This document shows positions 33,882-41,587 of a DNA stretch of 64,000 nucleotides, piece after piece. This DNA comes from Saccharopolyspora sp. SCSIO 74807. GTDB taxonomy: Bacteria > Actinomycetota > Actinomycetes > Mycobacteriales > Pseudonocardiaceae. Numbering within the stretch: position 1 is the first letter of the stretch; every line of letters begins with the position of its first letter. The notes below the pieces were generated by a model that saw only the letters and a program-made list of their open reading frames with translations, was not told the origin of the DNA and made no database searches. Both the position numbers and the translations under genes were made by a program. The stretch spans positions 6,540,501 to 6,604,500 of the forward strand of contig NZ_CP146100.1 of the NCBI RefSeq assembly GCF_037023755.1, read 5' to 3'.

Positions 33882-36347
33882 TCAGCTCCGCCCGTCCAGT
33901 TCGGCGGGCAGCTGGGCACGCCGCTGCACGCCGAGCTTGCGGTAGACCTTGGTGAGCCGCAGCTCGACCGCCCGCACGGTGACGCCCAATTCCGCCGCGA
34001 TGTCGCCATTGGACAGTCCCCGCACCGCGAGGGCGGCGGTCCGGCGTTCCGCCGTCGTCAACGCGGTCGGCGTGGCGGTTTCCGGAACCCGGCTCGGCCC
34101 GCTCGTCGTTGCGGCCGGGGCGTGCTCGTGCGGCAGAAGACCCGGCACAGTCCAGTTTTCGGCGATTTCCCGTTCCTCGACGCCGAGCGCCGCGGCCGCA
34201 CCGGTGCGTCCGAGCACGCCTTGGGCCGCCGCTGCCGACCGCCGCCACGGCAGCACCGCCGGGTTCAGCCTGCTCTTGGCGCGCATGATCCGGCCGCACT
34301 CCTGGAAATACCCCAACGCGGTCGCAGCGTCCCCGGCTGCCAGCCGCAATTCGCCGCGAGCGTGCAGCAGGTAGCTGAACGCCATGCCGCGCTCCGCGCC
34401 CAACGGCAGCTCCACCGCAGCGGCCCGCTCCGCCGCGTCGAAGTTGCCGCGCCGCAGCGCCAGGGTGATCTCCGCGGCGACCTGGTGCGGCTGGCTCATC
34501 GGATGCCGGGCGTGCAGCGGAAGTTCCTCGGCGGCCGCGGCAAGATCGGCCTGCGCGTCGGTCCAGCGTTCGTCCGCTGTGGCCACGATCGCGCGCTGCA
34601 CCAGTGCGTTCGCGGCGGCCGCGAGGCAACCTTCGCGGCGCGCGTCGGAGAGCACATCGGTCAGCCCCGCGGCCGCTTCGGCCAGGTCCGCGCGGCAGGC
34701 GAGCGCACGCGCTGCCGCGATCCGCGGCGTCAACGGCGACCTCCGGTCAGCCAGCGCCGCCCGCGCCAGCGTCCGCACCAGATCCGGATGTCTCCCGGCG
34801 CAGGCCAGCCGCCAGGCCAGCACCCCGGCTTGGGCCGCGTCGCCGGGTTCCTCCGGCAGCGCGGGCACTTCCGGCGCGGCCGATGCCGGTTCAGGGCCGC
34901 ACCCGTCCGCTGCCAGCAACGCCAGAGCCTGCAGCGCGGGCTCGGATATCCGCCCGCACACCCGGGAAAGTTCCCGCCACGCGAGCTCCGCGTCGCCACG
35001 AGCCAGCAGCAGGTCCGCGGCGCGCACCAGCACCGCCGGGTCCGCGGTTTCCGGTGCATCCGCCAGCACCTGCCGCAACCCGCCGTCACCTGCCGCGGGA
35101 TCGTGCACGACCTGGGAAGCGGCGAGCACCGTCCGCAACTGCGCCCGGTACGAGTCCGCGACCGGCTCGCGCAACGCGCGGCGCAGCAACACCGCGGCCC
35201 GCTCGTCGCGACCCGCCATCCGGTGCCGCGCGGCCGACTGCACCAGCGTGTCGACCACCCACCGGCTGTGCAGCGGCGGAGCGTGCACCAGCAGTTCGGC
35301 GAGCACGTCCGGTTCGACCGCGGCGGCCCGGTTGCCGATCTCGGCGGCCCGCGCGTGCAGCTGCTCGCGCCGCGCCGGGTCCATCTCGGCGAGCACGGCC
35401 GAAGCCGTGGCAGCGCCCGGTTCGAGCAGTCCGTGCCCGGCCAACGCATCGCCGGCCGCGGCCGCGGCGCCGGGCTGCATCCCGGCGATCGCGCCGACCA
35501 GCTCGAAGTCGAACCGGCCCGCGCACACGGCGATCGCCTGCAACAGCCGGGCCTGCTCGGCGGGCAGGCCGCGCACGGTCCGCTCGGCCAGCTCGCCTTC
35601 CGCCTCGGCGGCCAGTTGCCGGAACCGCGCCAGGTTCCGCGGGTGCGGGCTCAGCCCCTCCGCGCGGTATTCGCGCAACGCCGCGCTGAGCACCGCCGGG
35701 TTGCCCGCGGTGCTTTCCGCAGCGGCCACGGCGAACTCGCGCGGCCCGCGTTCCGGCAACATCCCCTCGACCTCCTCGGCGGACAGCGGTCCGAGGTGGA
35801 TTTCCCGCACCGGCACCGGAATCGCGCCGTCGAACCGGTCGGGCACCTCGGCGAAACCACCGCGCACCGCGCGCACCATCAGGACCGCGGATCCGTCGGA
35901 GTGCTGGGCCACTTCCCGCCACCAACGCCGCGACCACGGGTCGGTCCACTGGTCGTCGTCGACCGCCACCAGCAGCGGTTCCTCCCGCGCCAGCGCCAGG
36001 AAACGCCCGCACATCTTGGGTTCGCAGGTTTCGCCCGCGCCCATCCAGCTGATCCGCGCGAGCTGCTCCGGCGGCAGCAGCACGCCCGCGAGCTGCGCGA
36101 CGGTGCTGTAGGGCAACTCGGTCTCGATCGGCGAGCTGCGGGCCACGGCGGTCCGCACCCCCGCCGCGCGCGCCTGCTCGACGACGGCGGTCAGCAGTGC
36201 GCTGCGCCCGGCGCCGGGCGGGCCGGTCACCGTCACCAGCGCGGAACGACCGGCGCGCAGTTCGCCGACCAAGTGGGCGAGCACGCCGAGTTCCGCATCC
36301 CGCCCTGCGAGACCGCACCCGGAGAATCGCTGGACCTCGTTCGCCAT
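33882..36347 (-). CDS. LAL-type LuxR-family ATPase regulator (copy 3)
   Basis: The protein is 821 residues. Walker A is TVTGPPGAGRSALLTAV (Arg replaces Lys) and Walker B LLVAVDDDQWTDPWS. The C-terminal helix-turn-helix reads RGLSNGDIAAELGVTVRAVE, then KVYRKLGVQRR. ATG 36347 starts MANEVQRFSGCGLAGRDAEL. It is the first gene of a two-gene transcript with copy 2. Between Walker A and the helix-turn-helix lies a long alpha-helical TPR-like region without obvious insertions. Sequence divergence from the other copies suggests old duplication rather than recent amplification. Confidence 0.87.
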   Translation of the reverse strand: MANEVQRFSGCGLAGRDAELGVLAHLVGELRAGRSALVTVTGPPGAGRSALLTAVVEQARAAGVRTAVARSSPIETELPYSTVAQLAGVLLPPEQLARISWMGAGETCEPKMCGRFLALAREEPLLVAVDDDQWTDPWSRRWWREVAQHSDGSAVLMVRAVRGGFAEVPDRFDGAIPVPVREIHLGPLSAEEVEGMLPERGPREFAVAAAESTAGNPAVLSAALREYRAEGLSPHPRNLARFRQLAAEAEGELAERTVRGLPAEQARLLQAIAVCAGRFDFELVGAIAGMQPGAAAAAGDALAGHGLLEPGAATASAVLAEMDPARREQLHARAAEIGNRAAAVEPDVLAELLVHAPPLHSRWVVDTLVQSAARHRMAGRDERAAVLLRRALREPVADSYRAQLRTVLAASQVVHDPAAGDGGLRQVLADAPETADPAVLVRAADLLLARGDAELAWRELSRVCGRISEPALQALALLAADGCGPEPASAAPEVPALPEEPGDAAQAGVLAWRLACAGRHPDLVRTLARAALADRRSPLTPRIAAARALACRADLAEAAAGLTDVLSDARREGCLAAAANALVQRAIVATADERWTDAQADLAAAAEELPLHARHPMSQPHQVAAEITLALRRGNFDAAERAAAVELPLGAERGMAFSYLLHARGELRLAAGDAATALGYFQECGRIMRAKSRLNPAVLPWRRSAAAAQGVLGRTGAAAALGVEEREIAENWTVPGLLPHEHAPAATTSGPSRVPETATPTALTTAERRTAALAVRGLSNGDIAAELGVTVRAVELRLTKVYRKLGVQRRAQLPAELDGRS

Positions 36348-36808
36348 CAGCGGCCCCTGCGCCGACCGGAGAACCGCATCATCAGCGAGCGAATATGAAA
36401 ATCACTCAGGAATAACCCGGCGGAGTCAGCACCGCGCATTCCCTCACGAAACGTGCTCAACGGCGCTTACTCACCCGCATTACCGGATAGCGGCCGGGGA
36501 GAGTCCGCATTCGCCGGAAGCCGCTCGGCCACCGAAACCTCCCATGGCTCGCAATGCCGAATGCGCCGGAACGCCGAATGGCCCGAAACGCCGAACGAGC
36601 CGGAACATTGGCGGGGCAGCACATCGTTTCAACAACTCACCGGCCGGGCAGCGCACCGGCTGCCGCAGCCGAGCGGATCATACCATCGCCATCGCCCGAT
36701 TCCGGCGGCGTGGCAACGGATTCCTGGATCGTGGACGACCACCCGGAATGATCAGTCAAGCTGATACCGCGGTCGGCGAATTCTTCCGGACTCCGGCGAA
36801 AAACCCGC
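36348..36808. other. Intergenic region between LAL copies 3 and 4
   Basis: About 460 bases of lower GC content than the genes. It contains three 17-bp degenerate tandem units (36553-36603) and must carry the promoter of the copy 3 and copy 2 transcript. Several short plus-strand frames run through it, but their products are repetitive and unsupported. Confidence 0.45.
36553..36603. repeat. Three 17-bp degenerate tandem units
   Basis: AATGCCGAATGCGCCGG, AACGCCGAATGGCCCGA and AACGCCGAACGAGCCGG lie head to tail and share AAYGCCGAAYG. They sit about 200 bases upstream of the LAL copy 3 start and could be binding sites or a neutral minisatellite. Confidence 0.6.
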
Positions 36809-39800
36809 TCAACCCGCCTGCTCCACGAGCGCCGCAGGCAATGCCGCCCGCCCGCGCACCCCGAGCTTGCGATAAGCGCTGGTCAAATGCAGTTCCACGG
36901 TGCGCACGGTGAGGAACAGCGACTCCGCGATCTCCCGGTTCGTCGCCCCTTCCGCGGCCCGGTCGGCGACCCGGCGCTCGCTGCCGCTGAGCGCGTCCGC
37001 GGGCGAGCCGGTGCCGCGGCGCAACCGCCCGCCCGCGGCCAGCAACGCGGCCGAGGACAGCGCCACCTGCCTGCGGTCCCGCCGCAGCACCGACATGTCC
37101 AGCGAAGATCGCAGGTGCCCGCGCGCTCCTTCCGCATCACCTTCCGCCAGCAGCCGCCGCCCCAGCAGGTATTCGGCTTCAGCGTGCGCCAGCTTGCCGG
37201 GCGAGCCGGCCAGCGTCCGCACCGCCGAGGACAGCAACCGCAGCCCTTCCTCCCCGGGCGTGACGACACCGCGCGCGGTCAACGCCATGCCCCGCGCACG
37301 CACCGTGCCCCACCGCGCCGCCAACTCCGCGCCGTGCTCGGCGATCCGCTGACCTTCTTCGTGGCGCCCGAGCGCGGCGAGGATCCGCGCCGCGTCGTAC
37401 CACCACGCCGCGAACACCGGGTTCGTGATGCCCGCTTCGCTCAGGCTTTCCCCGCAGTGCAGCAGGATTTCCAGCGCACCGGCCGTGTCGCCGAGCGCTT
37501 CCCGCGCCCACGCCCGGGCCATCAGGTACGGGTGGTACTCGAAGGTGAACTCCCCGAAGCGGGCGCGGTCGATCCCGCGCAGCAGTTCGTCGGCCCGCGC
37601 CGCCTCGCCCTGCCGGATCAGCGCCATCGCCAGCGAGGTCTGCGGCATCGTCATCGCCCCGACCCAGGACTCCTGGACCAGCACGTCGTAGCAGGACTGC
37701 CCGTCGGCGAGCGCTTCGGCGAGGTCGCCGGTCCAGTGCCGCACGATCGCGCGGGTGCTGGTGGCCAGGCAGTAGGTCCACGCCTGCCCGGTGGCCTGCG
37801 CGTGCTCGATGAGCAGCCCCAGCGCGGCGAGCGCTGACTCGTTGTCGTCGGCCATGTACAGCGACAGCGCCGAGCCCATCAGCGCCCAGCCGCCGCTTTC
37901 CACGTCGCTGATCCGCAGCACCCGGCGGGCCTGCTCGGCGGGTTCCTCGGCGTGCCGGAAGGTGCGCAGCGTCCCCAGCGAGGACAGCAACGCCAGCAGC
38001 TGCCGCTCCTCGGCGGTGACCCCGGCGGGATCGGGCCTGCCGCGGAACCGCTCACCCGCGCTGCGCACCGTGGACTTCTCGTCCATCCCGGACAGCAGCA
38101 CCACCGCCTCGATCGCGGTGCGCAACGCCAGATCGGCGCCCGCGGGCTCCGGCCCGACCAGCGCGTCGAGCTCGTCGAGCACCCCGGAGGTCAGTTCGTA
38201 GGCGCGCACCGAGTTCTGCGCGGTCAGCGAGATCAGCGCGTACTGCGCCGCGACCGGCACCCGGCTGCGCGGCTCGTCGAGCAGTTCCAGCGCGCGTTCC
38301 AGCTGGCGCAGCGCGGTCTCCGGTTCGAGCTGGCCGAGCATCCGCGCGCACTGCACCAGCACCGCGACGTCGTCGCCGTCGAACTCGAGGACCCGCCGCA
38401 GGTAGCGGGCCGCCATTCCCGGCGCGCCGCGGTGTTCCGCGCAACCGGCGGCTTCCCGCAGCACATCGGTCATCCACGGCCGCGGCGCCGCGGGCAGCAG
38501 CAACAGCGGCACCGCCACCTCTTCGGCCGGGCGGCCCACGTCGTTGAGCAGCGTCGCCGCGCGTTCCCGCAGCCGCCGCAGCACCTCGTCCGGACTGTCG
38601 CGCAGCACCGCCTGGCGGACCGAGTCGTGCACGAACTCCGCGCAGCCGTCGGCCGCTTCGGTGACCAGGTCGCGGCGGCCGAGTTCGCGCACCGCCGCGG
38701 AAACCGTGCGCTGGTGGGTCCGCGCCAGCGCCGCGATCAGTTCGGGCTGCTCGCCCGGCAGCACCGCGATCGCGCGCGCCACCGCGAGGACCCGCGCGGG
38801 CAGTCCCTCCACAAGGGACGGCGCGACCACGGTCCGCCCGAGCTCTTCGAGCACCACCGGGTCCCAGCCTTCGCCGGGATGCTCGCGCAACCGCGCCGCG
38901 ACCATGCCGAGCAGGAACGGGTTTCCGCCGGTCAGCTGCGCGCAACGGGCCGCGAAGTGCTCGTCCGGCGCGCTGCCCGCCGAGGCGGCGAGCAGCTCAC
39001 CCGTGGCTCGCGCACCGAGCGCGGGCAGGTCCACGGTGCGGCACAGCGGCATCTCGGCGATCTCCCCGAGCATTTCCGGGCCCGCGCCGCCGTCGCCGGT
39101 GCGCTGGGTCAGCAGCACCAGCAGCGGCAGGTCCTCCGCGCGCCGCAGCAGGAAAGCCAGCCACCGCAACGAATTCTCGTCGCACCACTGCACGTCGTCC
39201 ACGGCCAGCACCAGCAACCCGTCGGCGGTGAGTCCTGCGACGAGCCAGTGCAGCCCGTGCAGCACGGCGTAGGTGCTGCTCGGCGCGGGGGCGAGGCCGT
39301 CCGGCTGCAGCGCGGGCAGCGCGAGCCGGGCGCTGCCCCGCAACGCATCCGGCCGGGGCGCATCGGGCTGCGTTGCCTCGAGCCGGGGTGCATCGGTCTG
39401 CAGTGCTTCGGGCCGCGATGCATCAGTCCGAAGTGCGTCGGCGCCGGGTGCATCAGCCCGGGATGCATCGGCCCGGGATGCATCGGCCCGGGATGCATCG
39501 GCGGAGTCTTCGGCCGCGGTGCCGAATCCCAACGGCTGGAACAAATCGCGCACCGCGCCGTAAGCTCCCGACCCCGCATCCGGGCAGCGGGCGCGCAACG
39601 TGCGCGCGGCGACCGGCGCCAGCCGTCCGAGCGCGGCGTGCAGCAGCCCGGTCTTGCCGATGCCCGCGGGCCCGCGCAGCAGAACCGCCCGGCCGGAACC
39701 GCTCCCGGCTTGCTCCGCGATCCCGGTCAGCAGCTCCAGCTCGTCGTCCCGGCCGAACAATTCGGCAGGCCCGGCCCGGTCCGCACGGGCTGGTCCCGGG

Positions 39801-39829
39801 ATGTTCCGGTGCCGTTGCTCGGCGTACAT
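36809..39829 (-). CDS. LAL-type LuxR-family ATPase regulator (copy 4) with repeat insertion
   Basis: The protein is 1006 residues. Unlike the other three copies, Walker A is standard (LLRGPAGIGKTGLLHAAL, near residue 50); Walker B is LLVLAVDDVQWCDENSL. Between them, about residues 110-165, is a low-complexity segment of eleven five-residue units of the ADASR/TDAPR type. The C-terminal helix-turn-helix includes GATNREIAESLFLTVRTVEL and AYRKLGVRGR. ATG 39829 is chosen because AGGAGC lies 7 bases upstream; the frame is open further upstream but without a ribosome site. It is transcribed divergently from the XRE regulator gene at 40018. Confidence 0.88.
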   Translation of the reverse strand: MYAEQRHRNIPGPARADRAGPAELFGRDDELELLTGIAEQAGSGSGRAVLLRGPAGIGKTGLLHAALGRLAPVAARTLRARCPDAGSGAYGAVRDLFQPLGFGTAAEDSADASRADASRADASRADAPGADALRTDASRPEALQTDAPRLEATQPDAPRPDALRGSARLALPALQPDGLAPAPSSTYAVLHGLHWLVAGLTADGLLVLAVDDVQWCDENSLRWLAFLLRRAEDLPLLVLLTQRTGDGGAGPEMLGEIAEMPLCRTVDLPALGARATGELLAASAGSAPDEHFAARCAQLTGGNPFLLGMVAARLREHPGEGWDPVVLEELGRTVVAPSLVEGLPARVLAVARAIAVLPGEQPELIAALARTHQRTVSAAVRELGRRDLVTEAADGCAEFVHDSVRQAVLRDSPDEVLRRLRERAATLLNDVGRPAEEVAVPLLLLPAAPRPWMTDVLREAAGCAEHRGAPGMAARYLRRVLEFDGDDVAVLVQCARMLGQLEPETALRQLERALELLDEPRSRVPVAAQYALISLTAQNSVRAYELTSGVLDELDALVGPEPAGADLALRTAIEAVVLLSGMDEKSTVRSAGERFRGRPDPAGVTAEERQLLALLSSLGTLRTFRHAEEPAEQARRVLRISDVESGGWALMGSALSLYMADDNESALAALGLLIEHAQATGQAWTYCLATSTRAIVRHWTGDLAEALADGQSCYDVLVQESWVGAMTMPQTSLAMALIRQGEAARADELLRGIDRARFGEFTFEYHPYLMARAWAREALGDTAGALEILLHCGESLSEAGITNPVFAAWWYDAARILAALGRHEEGQRIAEHGAELAARWGTVRARGMALTARGVVTPGEEGLRLLSSAVRTLAGSPGKLAHAEAEYLLGRRLLAEGDAEGARGHLRSSLDMSVLRRDRRQVALSSAALLAAGGRLRRGTGSPADALSGSERRVADRAAEGATNREIAESLFLTVRTVELHLTSAYRKLGVRGRAALPAALVEQAG
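39336..39503. repeat. 15-bp minisatellite, eleven units, inside LAL copy 4
   Basis: The pentamer GCATC or a one-base variant recurs at 39345, 39360, 39375, 39390, 39405, 39420, 39435, 39450, 39465, 39480 and 39495, exactly every 15 bases. The last three units (39456-39500) are identical copies of GCCCGGGATGCATCG. The unit length keeps the reading frame and encodes five residues. Confidence 0.92.
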
Positions 39830-40003
39830 CGCACTGCTCCTGATCTCGGTGCGGCGGGAGGTTACCGGCGGTACACAGCGCGGCACAACGACGACCGGAC
39901 CGCGGCACCGGGAAGGCATGAATTTCCCCGGTATATTCCGAGATTCTTGCTGAATCCTTTCCGGTGATCTTTTCACGGTCCGCACACGTCCGATCACTTT
40001 CCG

Positions 40004-40018
40004 TATAGCATCGCCCGG
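40004..40018 (+). promoter_or_regulatory. Possible -10 element of a leaderless transcript
   Basis: TATAGC (40004-40009) lies 8 bases before GTG 40018, and no Shine-Dalgarno sequence is present, which suggests transcription starting at or next to the start codon. No good -35 hexamer is visible. Confidence 0.3.
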
Positions 40019-41349
40019 TGCCCGGAGAGGAGATCCCGCCGGAATTCTGGCGTTGCCCGCAGGTCCGCGACGCCTTGGCGGCCCACGACATCGGCTCGGT
40101 CTACCGCGCGCTGCGCACGCACGGCGTGCCGCAGATCCGCATCGCGGCGCTGACCGGGCAAGCCCAGAGCGAAGTCAGCGAAGTGCTCAGCGGCCGCGCG
40201 GTGCGCAGCTACGACCTGTTGTCCCGCATCGCCGAGGGACTCGGCGTGCCGCGCGGCTGGATGGGCCTCGCCTACGCCGGAGGTGACGAGCAGGCACCCG
40301 ACGCGGAAGAAGAGGAGGAGCAGGTGAAACGACGGAGTTTCCTGTCCTACGCGGGCTCCGTGGTGGTCGGTGGGCAAACCGACGCCGGCCCGCCGGGCGT
40401 GCGCGACCTCACCGCGCACAGCGCTGCGCCGACCAGGGTGGGCGCTTCGGACCTCGCCGCGATGCAGCGGATGATCACCGAGCTGCGCACGCTGGATCAG
40501 CGCTACGGCGGCGTCGGCCAGTACGGCACGATCGCCGCGTCGGCCCGGCAGGCCGAGGCGATGCGCGAGGCGTGCATGTCCGAGCAGGTACGCGCGGACC
40601 TGATGGCCATGCTGTGCAACCTGCACGCCACCGCGGGCTGGATCGCGGCGGAGAACGGGTTGTTGCAAGCCGCGCACGGGCACTACGGGCGCGCGCTGTC
40701 GTTCGGCCGGGAAGGCACGGATCCGCTGGCGATCTCCCGCGCCCTCTACGCCGCCGGGCGCACCGAGCTGCACTTCGGCGATGCCGAGTCGGCGTTGAAG
40801 CTGTTCCAGCTCGGTTCGCTGCGCACCGACTCGTCACCGCTGGTGAGTTCGGTGCTGCAGCTCAACTGCGCGTGGGCGGCCGCGTTCGGGCAGCGCAAGA
40901 ACACCGTGCAGCGCGCACTGGAGCAGGGCCGCAGCCAGCACGCGGCCGCGTCGATCGACGACGACTACCCGCTGCTGCGGTGGTTCCGCGAAGCCGACCT
41001 GCTGGGCATGACCGGGTCGGTGCAGCTGGCGATGGGTGATCACGAAGGCGCCGCGGGGAACCTCTCGCGCGCGGTGGCCGCCCGCGCTCCGGGCGAGGTG
41101 CGTTCCACCGTGTTCGAGCTGGCGAGCCTCGGGGAGGCCAAGTTCGCGCTCGGCGACCACGCCGCCGGTTTCCGGCACGGCCGCCGCGCGGTGCTGCTGG
41201 CCTCCCGGGTGCGCAGCGCGCGCCTGCGCGGCCGGCTTGCCGGGTTGCGCGCGTGGTCGGCGCAGCTGGCGGACCGGCAGCACGCGGCCCGCGATGACGC
41301 CGCGGAGCTACTCACCCGCATCGACCGGCTCGCCGGCGTGCAGGGCTAG
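40018..41349 (+). CDS. XRE-family regulator with TPR-like C-terminal domain
   Basis: The protein is 443 residues. The N-terminal Cro/CI-type helix-turn-helix (about residues 35-90) includes QIRIAALTGQAQSEVSEVLS and RSYDLLSRIAEGLGVPRGW. An acidic linker DAEEEEEQ leads to RRSFLSYAG and a long helical TPR-like region (residues 145-440) of the type seen in NsdA-like developmental regulators of actinomycetes. GTG 40018 appears to be leaderless. It is divergent from LAL copy 4 with a 188-base shared control region. The target is unknown. Confidence 0.83.
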   Translation: MPGEEIPPEFWRCPQVRDALAAHDIGSVYRALRTHGVPQIRIAALTGQAQSEVSEVLSGRAVRSYDLLSRIAEGLGVPRGWMGLAYAGGDEQAPDAEEEEEQVKRRSFLSYAGSVVVGGQTDAGPPGVRDLTAHSAAPTRVGASDLAAMQRMITELRTLDQRYGGVGQYGTIAASARQAEAMREACMSEQVRADLMAMLCNLHATAGWIAAENGLLQAAHGHYGRALSFGREGTDPLAISRALYAAGRTELHFGDAESALKLFQLGSLRTDSSPLVSSVLQLNCAWAAAFGQRKNTVQRALEQGRSQHAAASIDDDYPLLRWFREADLLGMTGSVQLAMGDHEGAAGNLSRAVAARAPGEVRSTVFELASLGEAKFALGDHAAGFRHGRRAVLLASRVRSARLRGRLAGLRAWSAQLADRQHAARDDAAELLTRIDRLAGVQG

Positions 41350-41583
41350 CGCCTCCTCCGGCGTGATTTCGCCGGCGATCACCCGGCGTGCCAACGCGTA
41401 GCTGACCGGTCGCGCGGTTCCTGCTCGCTCGGTCAGCAGCCACACGACGCAATCCAGCATCGCCCGGAAGTAGCCTTTCGCCCGGTCCCGCCCGCCCGGC
41501 GCGGTGCCCAGCGCCGCCCCGCCGCGGGCGCGCTGCGCGAGTGCGGCGCGCGCACCGGCGACGGTTTCCTGCAGCGCGTCCAC
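41308..41583 (-). CDS. Small protein of unknown function
   Basis: The frame encodes 91 residues from GTG 41583, 4 bases after the 5'-nucleotidase stop. The C-terminal part DRAKGYFRAMLDCVVWLLTE, then ARRVIAGEITPEEALAL, has normal amino-acid composition and predicted helices. It overlaps the convergent XRE gene by 42 bases, and its ribosome site is weak. It may be a real coupled gene or a chance frame. Confidence 0.4.
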   Translation of the reverse strand: MDALQETVAGARAALAQRARGGAALGTAPGGRDRAKGYFRAMLDCVVWLLTERAGTARPVSYALARRVIAGEITPEEALALHAGEPVDAGE

Positions 41584-41587
41584 CGGC

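Noticed and set aside
33066-36398. Very long plus-strand frames (up to 1,110 codons) opposite the LAL genes
   Set aside because: They mirror real minus-strand genes; strong GC bias in third positions suppresses stops on the opposite strand. Their products are Arg/Ser/Pro-rich and match no family.
36453-36764. Short plus-strand frames in the gap between LAL copies 3 and 4
   Set aside because: Their products reflect the 17-bp repeat and low-complexity sequence, and ribosome sites are missing.
39336-39503. Regular repeats considered as a CRISPR array
   Set aside because: Units are 15 bp with no spacers, lie in frame within a gene, and no cas genes are near.
24744-39829. Regulator island as part of a polyketide gene cluster
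   Set aside because: No ketosynthase, acyltransferase, ACP or thioesterase sequence is visible anywhere in the window.
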